Shown: positions 1 through 8,997, counted from the first letter of the stretch. The stretch is DNA of 64,000 bases from Candidatus Aalborgiella aggregata (GCA_016705065.1 JADIYY010000001.1:62001-126000), one strand, 5' to 3'. Made by a program: numbers and translations. Notes: generated from the letters alone by a model not told the origin.

Positions 1-263
1 ACAACAATAAAGCCAACTTGTGGGCCTGACTTGTAAACTGGATCAGTCAAACAATCGTAAAGTGCATCAAAATTCTTACCGAAATGCGCGGGCAAAGAAA
101 ATTGGGCCGAAACCAAATCAAGCACATCTTGCTTAGATTGCGCCATAGCTAAATTAGCATATAAAAAATGCTGACCAAGTTCTTTGGCCGTGTCTTGCAA
201 TTGATTCACCGTGAACGCGCGAATCGATTGAACAATATTATTTCTAACGGTACGAAGTAGCAT
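1..263 (-). CDS. Barstar-family ribonuclease inhibitor (partial, C-terminus outside window)
   Basis: The 87 visible codons start at an ATG at 263 and run off the left edge, so the C-terminus is missing. The segment KNFDALYDCLTD, preceded by LPAHFG, matches the barstar-family pattern of LP..(F/Y)G.N(W/F)DAL.DCL.D, the helix that plugs the active site of barnase-type RNases. It has no signal peptide, as expected for a cytoplasmic immunity protein. It lies 33 bp downstream of a secreted guanyl-specific RNase on the same strand, which makes an RNase/inhibitor pair very likely. The family call rests on the motif and on this neighbour. Confidence 0.82.
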   Translation of the reverse strand, partial: MLLRTVRNNIVQSIRAFTVNQLQDTAKELGQHFLYANLAMAQSKQDVLDLVSAQFSLPAHFGKNFDALYDCLTDPVYKSGPQVGFIV

Positions 264-296
264 AAATTCTATTCCCTCACTCTACTTTCAAAACTA

Positions 297-725
297 TCAA
301 GGTTTAATGACGCGAAAACTCGCATAGTGGTCATCTGTGTAATAGCAAACTTCAGGATTAGTCATCTTGTACCCGCCACAAACAATGCGTTTTGCACCAC
401 GGTGACGTACACCCGACGTTTTTACAGTGTATTCACGGTAAAAACCACGTTTGTGTATAGGTAATATCCTCTCTCGGTTTCCAAACACAACACCATCTTT
501 TTCATGAGCAAATGGCCCACCTGCCTCAATCAGTGCGTAAACTTGCTGACCCTGTCTGGGCAAATCGGCTAGAGAGATTGACTCTAAATTTCTCAGATTC
601 GCAAAATAATCGGGAGATGATCTTGCATGCACCATATTGGTGCATATGAGTAAAATACTTGCTAGAATTACTGCAAATAGTCGTTTTAAATAAGAATTTG
701 ACTCTCTAAAGCCCATCACTGCCAT
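297..725 (-). CDS. Secreted guanyl-specific ribonuclease (barnase/RNase Sa/N1 family)
   Basis: This is a predicted extracellular RNase that cleaves RNA 3' of guanosine. After an N-terminal hydrophobic signal segment (FAVILASILLICTNMVHA) the mature part carries the family landmarks in order: LPRQGQQVYALIEAGGPF, DGVVFGNRE, LP...GFYREYTVKT, RGAKRIVCGG and YYTDDHYASF. The Glu of REYTV, the Arg of GAKRIV and the His of DDHYASF correspond to the catalytic Glu/Arg/His of this family. I chose the ATG at 725, which has an AAGCAG-like ribosome site 7 bp upstream and places the signal peptide close to the N-terminus. A GTG at 773 is an in-frame alternative. The barstar-like gene follows 33 bp downstream, so host self-protection is the likely logic. 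Confidence 0.85.
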   Translation of the reverse strand: MAVMGFRESNSYLKRLFAVILASILLICTNMVHARSSPDYFANLRNLESISLADLPRQGQQVYALIEAGGPFAHEKDGVVFGNRERILPIHKRGFYREYTVKTSGVRHRGAKRIVCGGYKMTNPEVCYYTDDHYASFRVIKP

Positions 726-835
726 ATTTTTGCTGCTTACAACGCTTGTTGAGTGCGGGTAAACCCGTATCACTCGAGAGCTGTAGTGTCGTTCAATTCA
801 GCAAAAAAAGCAAGTGATCCTTACAAATTAGTCAA

Positions 836-3142
836 TTATCGAGCTGCATTCGCATCCGCGACGGTTAACGCAGCCATATTGACTATGCGACGTACCGTGG
901 TACTGGGTGTCAATATATGCACGGGTTTGTTCGGTCCGAGCAATACTGGCCCAATGGCAATATTGCCACCCGCTGCTGTTTTCAGCAAGTTGTATGCGAT
1001 ATTGGCAGCATCAATATTGGGCAATACCAAAAGATTGGCATCACCATGCAATGTGGTATTTGGCATAAGGTGATGGCGAGCATCACTGTCTAAAGCCAAG
1101 TCGCCATGCATTTCACCATCAACTTCAAGCCAAGGTGCCTGTTCACGTAACAACTGAAGTGTGTTACGCATTTTGATGGCACTTGGCTTGTCGCTACTAC
1201 CAAAATTAGAGTGACTCAATAAAGCCACTTTAGGTTTAAAGCCAAATCGTTTCATCTCCTCAGCAGCCATGATTGTTATTTCGCACAACTGTTCAGCGCT
1301 GGGGTCGTAGTTGATGTGCGTATCCACTAAAAACACTTGGCGTCCGGGAAGCATCAAGCCATTCATACATGCATAATTGTTGACGCCACTGCGCTTTCCA
1401 ATGACTTGGTCTACATAATTGAGGTGCAGTGTGGTGCTGCCCCATGTGCCACAAATCAAACCATCAACTTCACCTTTATGCAGCATCATGGCACCAATCA
1501 GCGATAAACGTCGACGCATTTCGATCTTGGCCATCTGCTCGGTTACACCTTTGCGCTCAGTCATGCGGTGATATGTTTGCCAGAAGTCTCGGTAACGATG
1601 ATCCTGTTCAACATTCACGACTTGGTAGTCCACACCTTCTTTCAATCGCAAACCAAACTTTTCAATGCGTTTGGCAATGACAGCAGGTCTGCCAATGAAG
1701 GTGGGATGTGCAATGCTTTCATCTACAACAATTTGTGCTGCACGTAAGACCCGTTCATCTTCACCTTCTGAGAAAACCACCCGCTTTTTCGCAGCTTTCT
1801 TTGCAGCTGTGAAAATGGGCTTCATCGTGGTGCCCGATGCATAGACAAAAGCTTGTAATTTTTGAATATAAGCATCCATGTCTTTTATCGGTCGCAATGC
1901 CACACCTGAGTTGGCCGCAGCTTGAGCAACTGCAGGTGCGATTTTGATCATCAAACGCGGATCAAACGGTTTGGGTATCAGATATTCAGGCCCAAAAGCT
2001 AATTTTTCACCAACATATGCGGCTGCCACGACTTCACTCTGCTCAGCTTGCGCGAGCTCAGCAATCGCGTGAACCGCAGCAATCTTCATCTCTATGGTGA
2101 TTGTGGATGCGCCAGCGTCTAATGCACCTCTGAAAATGTATGGGAAACACAATACATTATTGACTTGGTTGGGGTAGTCACTGCGTCCCGTTGCGACAAT
2201 CGCATCACTGCGAACGGCATTGACGTCTTCTGGCGTAATTTCAGGGTTGGGGTTGGCCAATGCAAAAATCAATGGCTTAGCAGCCATTTTCTTCACCATG
2301 TCTTGCTTCAGCACACCACCTGCTGAAAGACCCAGAAACACATCCGCACCGTCAATGACTTCTCCCAAGGTACGTGCGGAAGTTGCTTGCGCATAAATAA
2401 TCTTATCATCGTCCATCAACTCGGTGCGGCCCTCGTACACAACACCGGCTAGATCAGTCACAAATATGTTTTTCTGAGGTATGCCAAGCTTAACGAGCAA
2501 GCCTAAACACGCTAAGGCAGCAGCACCTGCACCAGAGGTGACCAACTTGATGTCCTTGGGATCTTTCCCAACAACTTTGAGGCCATTCAATATAGCTGCG
2601 CCTACACAGATGGCCGTACCATGTTGATCGTCATGAAAAACTGGAATTTTCATGCGCTCACTTAACTTGCGCTCAACGTAGAAACAATCAGGTGCTTTGA
2701 TATCTTCTAGATTGATGCCGCCAAAAGTTGGCTCGAGGGCTGCAATGATGTCAACCAATTTATCCAAGTCGTTTTTTTCGTTGACTTCAATATCGAATAC
2801 ATCAATACCAGCAAATTTCTTAAATAAAACCGCTTTGCCTTCCATCACAGGTTTGGAAGCCAAAGGCCCAATATCGCCTAAACCCAATACAGCTGTGCCA
2901 TTTGTAATGACCGCAACTAAATTGCCGCGTGCGGTGTATTTAAATGCATTGTTCGGATCTTTGACAATTTCTTCACATGGGAAAGCCACGCCAGGCGAAT
3001 AGGCCAGTGCTAAATCATGCTGGTTGACCAGTTGTTTGGTGGCAGCTATGGTAATTTTTCCAGGAATAGGACGTTCGTGGTAATCAAGAGCTGCTTGACG
3101 CAATTCGTCGCGCTTTTGTTCGGTTGATTTTGTGGTTTGCAT
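836..3142 (-). CDS. maeB: NADP-dependent malic enzyme with C-terminal phosphotransacetylase-like domain
   Basis: The enzyme decarboxylates malate to pyruvate, generating NADPH. The 768-residue length and two-part structure are those of MaeB. Residues to about 430 are the malic enzyme (ALAYSPGVAFPCEEI, VITNGTAVLGLGDIGPLASKP, FHDDQHGTAI and the NAD(P) loop VTSGAGAAALACLGLL). The rest is a phosphate acetyltransferase-like domain (RVVFSEGEDERVLRAAQ, DGLICGTWG, LPNIDAANIAYN), which in this family is regulatory and usually not a working Pta. I chose the ATG at 3142 because the upstream frame to 3187 adds only a lysine-rich leader and a GAGA element sits just before 3142. It follows the metH fragment on the same strand after 55 bp. 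Confidence 0.95.
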   Translation of the reverse strand: MQTTKSTEQKRDELRQAALDYHERPIPGKITIAATKQLVNQHDLALAYSPGVAFPCEEIVKDPNNAFKYTARGNLVAVITNGTAVLGLGDIGPLASKPVMEGKAVLFKKFAGIDVFDIEVNEKNDLDKLVDIIAALEPTFGGINLEDIKAPDCFYVERKLSERMKIPVFHDDQHGTAICVGAAILNGLKVVGKDPKDIKLVTSGAGAAALACLGLLVKLGIPQKNIFVTDLAGVVYEGRTELMDDDKIIYAQATSARTLGEVIDGADVFLGLSAGGVLKQDMVKKMAAKPLIFALANPNPEITPEDVNAVRSDAIVATGRSDYPNQVNNVLCFPYIFRGALDAGASTITIEMKIAAVHAIAELAQAEQSEVVAAAYVGEKLAFGPEYLIPKPFDPRLMIKIAPAVAQAAANSGVALRPIKDMDAYIQKLQAFVYASGTTMKPIFTAAKKAAKKRVVFSEGEDERVLRAAQIVVDESIAHPTFIGRPAVIAKRIEKFGLRLKEGVDYQVVNVEQDHRYRDFWQTYHRMTERKGVTEQMAKIEMRRRLSLIGAMMLHKGEVDGLICGTWGSTTLHLNYVDQVIGKRSGVNNYACMNGLMLPGRQVFLVDTHINYDPSAEQLCEITIMAAEEMKRFGFKPKVALLSHSNFGSSDKPSAIKMRNTLQLLREQAPWLEVDGEMHGDLALDSDARHHLMPNTTLHGDANLLVLPNIDAANIAYNLLKTAAGGNIAIGPVLLGPNKPVHILTPSTTVRRIVNMAALTVADANAAR

Positions 3143-3197
3143 TTTGTCTCGCTTCTTTATTTTGTATTTGGAGTCTGGTTCAATCAATCAATTTTGT

Positions 3198-4256
3198 TTA
3201 AGCTAATTGCTCGACCTGCTCTGAATAAAAGTTAGCAGTTTTAAAGTGTCGAGTGGGCGTACCTTTCACAGCGCTAGCGATGGCCAGAATATGGTCAGGC
3301 GTCGTACCACAGCAGCCGCCAACAATATTGACCAGACCTTCGGCAGCAAACTCATGCACCAAACGCGATGTCACTTCGGGTGTTTCATCAAAGCCGGTAT
3401 CACTCATGGGGTTGGGTAATCCAGCGTTAGGGTAGCAGCTGATGTAGGTATCGGTTGCGACTTTGTTCAGCTCTTGGATATACGGACGCATGAGCGTAGC
3501 ACCCAAAGCGCAATTGAGCCCTATGACCAAGGGTCTTGCGTGACGCACGCTGTGCCAAAAAGCAGAAACGGTTTGTCCACTCAGAATGCGTCCCGATGCG
3601 TCCGTCACAGTGCCGCTGATGAGTATCGGTAAGCGCTCACCCGAGTTCTCAAAATATTCATCAATTGCAAAGAGTGCAGCTTTAGCGTTCAAAGTATCAA
3701 AAATAGTTTCAACCAGCAAGACATCAGCACCACCTTCTACCAATCCTTCCACTTGTTCGTAATAAGCGGCGCGCAATTGCTCAAATGTCACATTGCGCGC
3801 TCCTGGGTCGTTTACATCGGGGCTGATGCTGGCAGTCTTAGGAGTGGGTCCTAAGGCGCCGGCTACAAACCGCGGTCTATCGGGAGTTGAATATTTATCA
3901 CATGCAGCACGGGCAATTTTGGCTGATTGCACATTCATCTCGCGTGCCAAGTGCGCCATCTCATAATCATCCTGGGCAATGGTGGTTGCGCCAAAGGTGT
4001 TGGTTTCAATCAAATCAGCGCCAGCAGCCAAATATTTCTCATGAATGTCTGCAATAACGTCAGGTCGAGTTAATGACAGCAGTTCATTGTTGCCCTTCAC
4101 ATCTTTGTGAAAATTGGCAAAGCGATCACCACGGTATTGAGCTTCGGTTAGTTTGAAACGTTGAATCATGGTTCCCATCGCACCATCCAGAATAACGATG
4201 CGCTGGGCTAAAATGTTTGGCAGTTGCTGCCCACGGGTATAAATAATTGGACTCAT
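3198..4256 (-). CDS. metH: Homocysteine S-methyltransferase module of split cobalamin-dependent methionine synthase
   Basis: The 352-residue protein corresponds only to the N-terminal homocysteine-binding, zinc-dependent TIM barrel of MetH. It shows ILDGAMGTMIQ near the start, ETNTFGATTIAQ, GALGPTPKTASISPDV, and the zinc cysteines in GLNCALG and GGCCGTTPDHI. In many Burkholderiales MetH is split into this piece and a larger protein carrying the folate, cobalamin and activation domains. Here the large piece is not adjacent, since maeB follows downstream. It should therefore be encoded elsewhere. The role is transfer of the methyl group to homocysteine in methionine synthesis. Confidence 0.9.
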   Translation of the reverse strand: MSPIIYTRGQQLPNILAQRIVILDGAMGTMIQRFKLTEAQYRGDRFANFHKDVKGNNELLSLTRPDVIADIHEKYLAAGADLIETNTFGATTIAQDDYEMAHLAREMNVQSAKIARAACDKYSTPDRPRFVAGALGPTPKTASISPDVNDPGARNVTFEQLRAAYYEQVEGLVEGGADVLLVETIFDTLNAKAALFAIDEYFENSGERLPILISGTVTDASGRILSGQTVSAFWHSVRHARPLVIGLNCALGATLMRPYIQELNKVATDTYISCYPNAGLPNPMSDTGFDETPEVTSRLVHEFAAEGLVNIVGGCCGTTPDHILAIASAVKGTPTRHFKTANFYSEQVEQLA

Positions 4257-4333
4257 AAAAATTTTGAAACAAGTACGTCATTGTAATCATGCATTAAATG
4301 CCCTGATGACAAACGCAAAAACCAATATAAGAC

Positions 4334-4993
4334 ATGACCAATACCATCCAAGATCTCTTTGCACACAACCGGGCATGGGCTGCAGAAATGATCAAGCAAA
4401 GACCCGGATTTTTCACCAACCTGACGCAACAACAAACCCCCAAGTACATGTGGATTGGTTGTTCAGACAGTCGAGTACCAGCCAATCAAATCACGGGTTT
4501 AGAGCCAGGTGAAGTGTTTGTTCACCGCAACATTGCCAATATTGTGGTCCACACAGATCTCAACGCATTATCAACCATTCAATACGCTGTCGATGTTTTG
4601 CATGTACAAGATGTGATCGTGTGCGGTCACTATGGCTGCGGCGGTGTATTGGCAGCTTTGAACAACACCCGAATTGGATTGGCTGATAACTGGATTAGAC
4701 ACATACAAGATGTGCGCGATAAACACCATTCGATGCTCATGCAATTGGATGTTTCAAGCCGTGCAGATGTTTTGGTAGAGTTGAATGTGATAGAACAAGT
4801 CATCAATGTTTGCCACAGCAATGTCATGCAAGATGCATGGCAATCAGGACATGCCATTGCGGTGCATGGCTGGGTATATGGCGTTCACGATGGTTTGTTA
4901 AAAGATCTGTTGATATCGGTTTCTAAAAATCAGCATTTAACTGATATATATCAAAGCGCAGTTCGTAAAGTTTTCAGTCAGCGGCAAGTCTAA
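4334..4993 (+). CDS. can: Beta-class carbonic anhydrase
   Basis: The enzyme interconverts CO2 and bicarbonate. The four metal-site residues of the beta class are visible: Cys43 and Asp45 in GCSDSRVP, and His99 and Cys102 in VCGHYGCGG. At 219 residues it is the usual length of E. coli Can/YadF-type enzymes. It is transcribed divergently from metH with 77 bp between the start codons, so both promoters must lie in or near that gap. It is followed by aceK after 35 bp and may be cotranscribed with it. Confidence 0.95.
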   Translation: MTNTIQDLFAHNRAWAAEMIKQRPGFFTNLTQQQTPKYMWIGCSDSRVPANQITGLEPGEVFVHRNIANIVVHTDLNALSTIQYAVDVLHVQDVIVCGHYGCGGVLAALNNTRIGLADNWIRHIQDVRDKHHSMLMQLDVSSRADVLVELNVIEQVINVCHSNVMQDAWQSGHAIAVHGWVYGVHDGLLKDLLISVSKNQHLTDIYQSAVRKVFSQRQV

Positions 4994-5028
4994 AATAGAC
5001 TGACGACCTACCTCAAAAATCAAAACCC

Positions 5029-6864
5029 ATGTTTCCGAATCAACTCAATTCAACACTAGCTTACGATATTGCCAAAGCAATGATGGATGGTTTTAACCGT
5101 CATTACCGACTGTTTAGAACCGAGTCAGCGCGTGCCAAACACCGGTTTGAAGTGGCTGATTGGCATGGGCAACAACGAGGTCAACGCGAGCGGATAGAGT
5201 TTTATGATTTGCGTGTAACCGAGTGTTCCAATCGCTTGGAGCGTGAATTCAAAGCAGCTGAGCAAACGCAAGAAACATGGCAACAGATCAAATTGCATTA
5301 CATCGGATTGTTGGTCGATCATCACCAGCCGGAGTTGGCGGAAACATTTTTTAATTCCATTACTACTCAAATTTTGCATCGCAGTTATTTTCAAAATGAT
5401 TTCATTTTTGTGCGACCTGCTGTTAGCACAGAATATATTGAGAATGACGAAGAAGCAAAGCGGCCTACCTACTGGTCTTATTATCCTGATAACAAAGACT
5501 TGTCGCCCGTTTTGTTGAACATGGTTCGCGACTTTGATCTCGCTACACCTTTTCATAATTTAGAGCGTGATATTGAAAATGTGTCACGCGTCATCAATGA
5601 TCGTCTTGTTGGAGTGAAGGTGCATGCAAACTTTCAAATTCAAGTGCTCTCAAGTTTGTTTTATCGGAATAAGGGTGCGTATTTGGTTGGAAAAATAGTC
5701 AATGGGTTTGTAGAAACGCCGTTTGCATTGCCGATATTGCATCTCGATCAGAATAAATCCAAGAATCCAGACCTTAAACAACTAGTGATTGACGCCATGC
5801 TGATTGGCGAAGACGATATGCATGCCTTGTTCAGCTTTGCGCGGGCTTATTTCATGGTGGATATGGAAATTCCTTCCGCTTATATCCAGTTTTTGCGCAG
5901 CATGATGCCGCGCAAACCACGCAATGAGCTATACAACGCATTGGGATTACAAAAGCAAGGAAAGACACTTTTTTATCGTGATTTTCTGCATCATTTAAGG
6001 CATTCAACCGATCAATTTCGCATAGCACCCGGTATCAAGGGTATGGTGATGCTGGTGTTTGATTTGCCCTCGTTTCCGTATGTGTTCAAGGTGATTAAAG
6101 ACTATTTCCCACCGCCTAAAGAGACGACACGAGAATTAATCAAAAGCAAGTATTTATTGGTGAAACAACATGACCGAGTCGGTCGAATGGCTGATACCTT
6201 GGAATACAGCGAAGTAGGTTTTCCACGTGATCGTTTTTCAGATGAGCTGATCGAAGAGTTGAAAAAATTTGTACCTAGCCAGCTTGAAATCAGCGACAGA
6301 AATGGCGATGGCAAGATGGAGGTCATCATCAAGCACATTTACATTGAGCGCCGCATGATTCCTCTGAATATTTACATGCAAGAGGCCTTTGACGTCGGCT
6401 TTGCCGATCCCACACCGGGTTCAGCTGCCGAAAAAGCCTTGCAACAGGTTGAAAAAGGGGTGATCGAATACGGCAATGCCATCAAAGATTTGGTGGCCGC
6501 CAATATTTTTCCAGGCGATATGTTGTGGAAAAATTTTGGAGTTACTCGGCACGGCAAGGTGGTGTTCTATGACTACGATGAAATTGAGTATGTGACCGAT
6601 TGCAATTTTAGAAAAGTACCCGAACCTCGCAATGAGGAAGACGAAATGAGCGGCGAAATTTGGTATACCGTGGGGCCGCATGATGTTTTTCCTGAAACTT
6701 TTGGGCCCTTCTTATTGGGTAATCCAACTGTGCGCAAATACTTCATGCAACACCATGCCGACTTGCTTGAGGCCAGTTATTGGCAAGAACAAAAAGACCG
6801 TATTGCGCAAGGACAAGTTTTTGATGTCTTTCCTTATGATGAAGAACGGCGATTTGCGCATTAA
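5029..6864 (+). CDS. aceK: Isocitrate dehydrogenase kinase/phosphatase
   Basis: AceK phosphorylates and dephosphorylates isocitrate dehydrogenase to set the split between the TCA cycle and the glyoxylate shunt. The 611-residue length is typical. The kinase-like C-terminal half shows the family's nucleotide-binding segment (GIKGMVMLVFDLPSFPYVFK), the conserved DYFPPPKETTR after it, and the acidic DYDEIEYVTDCNFR of the catalytic region. No aceA or aceB is next to it here, although many proteobacteria place them together. A stem-loop with a T tract ends the transcript at 6889-6916. Confidence 0.95.
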   Translation: MFPNQLNSTLAYDIAKAMMDGFNRHYRLFRTESARAKHRFEVADWHGQQRGQRERIEFYDLRVTECSNRLEREFKAAEQTQETWQQIKLHYIGLLVDHHQPELAETFFNSITTQILHRSYFQNDFIFVRPAVSTEYIENDEEAKRPTYWSYYPDNKDLSPVLLNMVRDFDLATPFHNLERDIENVSRVINDRLVGVKVHANFQIQVLSSLFYRNKGAYLVGKIVNGFVETPFALPILHLDQNKSKNPDLKQLVIDAMLIGEDDMHALFSFARAYFMVDMEIPSAYIQFLRSMMPRKPRNELYNALGLQKQGKTLFYRDFLHHLRHSTDQFRIAPGIKGMVMLVFDLPSFPYVFKVIKDYFPPPKETTRELIKSKYLLVKQHDRVGRMADTLEYSEVGFPRDRFSDELIEELKKFVPSQLEISDRNGDGKMEVIIKHIYIERRMIPLNIYMQEAFDVGFADPTPGSAAEKALQQVEKGVIEYGNAIKDLVAANIFPGDMLWKNFGVTRHGKVVFYDYDEIEYVTDCNFRKVPEPRNEEDEMSGEIWYTVGPHDVFPETFGPFLLGNPTVRKYFMQHHADLLEASYWQEQKDRIAQGQVFDVFPYDEERRFAH

Positions 6865-6888
6865 TTGCGCACATTCATTTAGCGCATT

Positions 6889-6916
6889 GAATGTCGCATG
6901 AACGACATTCTTTTTT
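6889..6916 (+). terminator. Rho-independent terminator after aceK
   Basis: GAATGTCG and CGACATTC form a perfect 8-bp stem around a 6-base loop, followed directly by six T. It starts 25 bp after the aceK stop and lies ahead of the thiolase gene, separating the two transcripts. Confidence 0.8.
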
Positions 6917-6959
6917 GCAAGATGGCCAGATAATCTAATTTTTATGCAAGGAGATTTTT

Positions 6960-8141
6960 ATGTCAGATGATATCGTTATCGTTTCCGCAGCCCGCACTCC
7001 CATGGGTGCATTTCAGGGCGATTTCACTTCATTGTCAGCGCATGATCTGGGCGGCATTGCCATCAAAGCGGCCGTCGAACGCGCTGGAATTTCGCCAGAT
7101 GCGGTGGATGAAGTGTTGTTCGGTAATTGCTTGATGGCAGGTCAAGGACAAGCGCCGGCACGCCAAGCTGGCTTCAAAGGCGGTTTGCCCAAAAGCGCGG
7201 GTGCTGTCACCTTATCCAAAATGTGCGGCAGCGGCATGCGTGCCGCCATGTTTGCGCACGACATGTTGGCGGCAGGAACGGCCGATGTGGTGGTGGCAGG
7301 CGGCATGGAAAGCATGACCAATGCGCCGCATTTATTGCTCAAAGGGCGCAGCGGCATCCGTATTGGCCACGACCGCATTTATGACCACATGATGCTGGAC
7401 GGACTAGAGGACGCTTACGAACCCGGTCGCGCCATGGGTACATTTGGTGAAGAATGCGCGGACAAATACAAATTTACCCGCGAAGCGCAAGACGCATTCG
7501 CTGTGACCAGTGTCAAACGCGCACAAGCTGCTACCCAATCAGGCGCATTCAGCGCCGAAATTGCACCGGTCACCGTCAAAACCCGTGCTGGCGACGTGGT
7601 GGTCAGCACCGATGAAGCGCCTGGAAAAGTCAAGCTCGACAAAATCAGTTCTCTCAAACCTGCATTCAAAAAAGACGGCACCATTACCGCTGCTTCCAGC
7701 TCATCCATCAGCGACGGAGCTGCCGCTTTGGTGATGATGCGCGCCAGCACCGCTGCCAAATTGGGTTGCAAACCTTTGGCCCGTATCAAAGGCCACGCCA
7801 TGCACGCGCAAGAACCCAATTGGTTCACCACAGCACCTGTGGGCGCTACGCAAAAAGCCTTGGCCAGAGCGGGTTGGACAGTGGCTGATGTGGATTTGTG
7901 GGAAGTGAATGAAGCCTTTGCCGTGGTGCCCATGGCATTGATGGAAGAGCTGAAAGTACCGCATGACAAATTGAATGTGAACGGTGGTGCTTGCGCTTTG
8001 GGTCACCCTGTTGGCGCCAGTGGTGCACGTATCATGGTGACATTGATGTATGCGCTCAAAGCACGCGGACTCAAACGTGGCTTGGCCACATTGTGTATTG
8101 GTGGCGGCGAAGGTACAGCAGTTGCGCTAGAGCTCATCTAG
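6960..8141 (+). CDS. Acetyl-CoA C-acetyltransferase (thiolase)
   Basis: This is a biosynthetic/degradative thiolase interconverting two acetyl-CoA and acetoacetyl-CoA. The catalytic residues are visible: nucleophile Cys89 in KMCGSGM, His349 in ALGHPVGASGARI and Cys379 in CIGGGEG. Its 393 residues are the normal family length. A strong ribosome site, AAGGAG, sits 7 bp before the ATG. It precedes the leucine-degradation operon and could consume the acetoacetate-derived acetoacetyl-CoA from that pathway. A role in polyhydroxybutyrate synthesis (PhaA) is equally possible, so no symbol is given. A copy of the palindromic repeat begins immediately after its stop codon. Confidence 0.93.
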   Translation: MSDDIVIVSAARTPMGAFQGDFTSLSAHDLGGIAIKAAVERAGISPDAVDEVLFGNCLMAGQGQAPARQAGFKGGLPKSAGAVTLSKMCGSGMRAAMFAHDMLAAGTADVVVAGGMESMTNAPHLLLKGRSGIRIGHDRIYDHMMLDGLEDAYEPGRAMGTFGEECADKYKFTREAQDAFAVTSVKRAQAATQSGAFSAEIAPVTVKTRAGDVVVSTDEAPGKVKLDKISSLKPAFKKDGTITAASSSSISDGAAALVMMRASTAAKLGCKPLARIKGHAMHAQEPNWFTTAPVGATQKALARAGWTVADVDLWEVNEAFAVVPMALMEELKVPHDKLNVNGGACALGHPVGASGARIMVTLMYALKARGLKRGLATLCIGGGEGTAVALELI

Positions 8142-8220
8142 TAAAAATATATAAGTAATTGACCTGTAGCCGGCGTTTTTATTGCCTAATTTGCTATTAA
8201 ATATATAGCAAATTAGGCAA
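8142..8220 (+). repeat. Dispersed palindromic element, copy R1 (longest hairpin)
   Basis: The element starts at the base after the thiolase stop codon with an AT-rich tract, then the conserved block TGTAGCCGGCG...TTTATTGCCTA, then a perfect 16-bp inverted repeat. TTGCCTAATTTGCTAT at 8182-8197 pairs with ATAGCAAATTAGGCAA at 8205-8220 around a 7-base loop. It is the most complete hairpin of the nine copies in the window. There is no T tract after it, so it is not a standard terminator. Confidence 0.85.
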
Positions 8221-8267
8221 ATGATGTATTCGTCGGTCATATCAAAGATTTCGCAATTTAACTTGGC

Positions 8268-8948
8268 ATGACCCGATTTGAAGCTGTCCTGTTCGATTGC
8301 GATGGCGTCTTGGTCGACAGCGAGCCAATCACCAATGGCGTATTGCGTGAGATGTTGGCGGAAATGGGTTGGTCCATGTCGGTGCAAGAGTGCAGCAGCC
8401 ATTTTGTCGGGCATGCAGTCGTTGACCGTGCGGATTTGATTCATGCCAATACTGGGCAAACGGTCACCCCACAGTGGCTGACCCAGTTTCGAGCGCGACG
8501 CGATGAAGCTTTGTTGACACGGCTACAAGCTGTGCACGGCATACATGCATGTGTCGATACCTTGAGTGCTGCTTTGGCTGGGCGCATTGCGGTGGCTTCA
8601 GGCGCTGATATTGGCAAAGTTCATTTGCAGTTGAACAAAGTGGGGCTCATGCCAGCGTTTACAGGGCGATCATTCAGCGGTATGGAGCAAGCCAGAAACA
8701 AGCCGCACCCTGATGTGTACTGGGCTGCGGCGCAGGCATTGGGTGTGCCCATTGCCAATTGCGCGGTGATAGAAGACAGCCCCAACGGTGCGCTTGCAGG
8801 CTTGGCGGCTGGTGCAACCGTATTTGGCTATGTACCGAAAGAAACCTCAGAAGGCAGTTTCTATGCCGGTCAAGCGGCCTTGCAAGAAGTTGGCGTGCAA
8901 CATTTTTTTACGCACATGGATGAGCTTCCGGCTTTGCTGGGCTGTTAA
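8268..8948 (+). CDS. HAD-superfamily phosphatase, beta-phosphoglucomutase/phosphoglycolate-phosphatase-like
   Basis: Motif I is FDCDGVLVDSEP near residue 10, with the nucleophile Asp and the acid/base Asp two residues on. The serine of VASGAD serves as motif II, KPHPDVY supplies the lysine, and VIEDSPNGALAGLAAG provides the acidic motif IV. The cap domain lies between motifs I and II, as in subfamily I phosphatases acting on small sugar phosphates. The 226-residue length fits. The exact substrate cannot be read from sequence. No ribosome site is obvious before the ATG. It lies between the R1 repeat and the leucine operon. Confidence 0.85.
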   Translation: MTRFEAVLFDCDGVLVDSEPITNGVLREMLAEMGWSMSVQECSSHFVGHAVVDRADLIHANTGQTVTPQWLTQFRARRDEALLTRLQAVHGIHACVDTLSAALAGRIAVASGADIGKVHLQLNKVGLMPAFTGRSFSGMEQARNKPHPDVYWAAAQALGVPIANCAVIEDSPNGALAGLAAGATVFGYVPKETSEGSFYAGQAALQEVGVQHFFTHMDELPALLGC

Positions 8949-8973
8949 TTTCTGTCACAATCGGTCTGTTTTG

Positions 8974-8997
8974 GTTGACGTTTACGTAAACGTCAAC
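8974..8997. promoter_or_regulatory. Perfect 24-bp palindrome, candidate operator of the leucine-degradation operon
   Basis: GTTGACGTTTAC is followed directly by its exact reverse complement GTAAACGTCAAC. It lies 25 bp after the HAD gene and 110 bp before the mccB start, in the only sizeable gap ahead of the operon. The shape (long perfect dyad with an ACGTTTACGTAAACGT centre) resembles sites described for MerR-family LiuR regulators of branched-chain amino-acid catabolism in proteobacteria. That assignment comes from memory of the motif and from context. No regulator gene is in the window. Confidence 0.6.

Noticed and set aside
7415..7969. 184-codon minus-strand frame within the thiolase gene
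   Set aside because: Fully contained in a gene with all catalytic residues. Composition is that of an antisense frame.
8182..8220. The perfect 16-bp hairpin after the thiolase read as a Rho-independent terminator
   Set aside because: The stem is AT-rich and no T tract follows; it belongs to the dispersed palindromic element found elsewhere in unrelated contexts.
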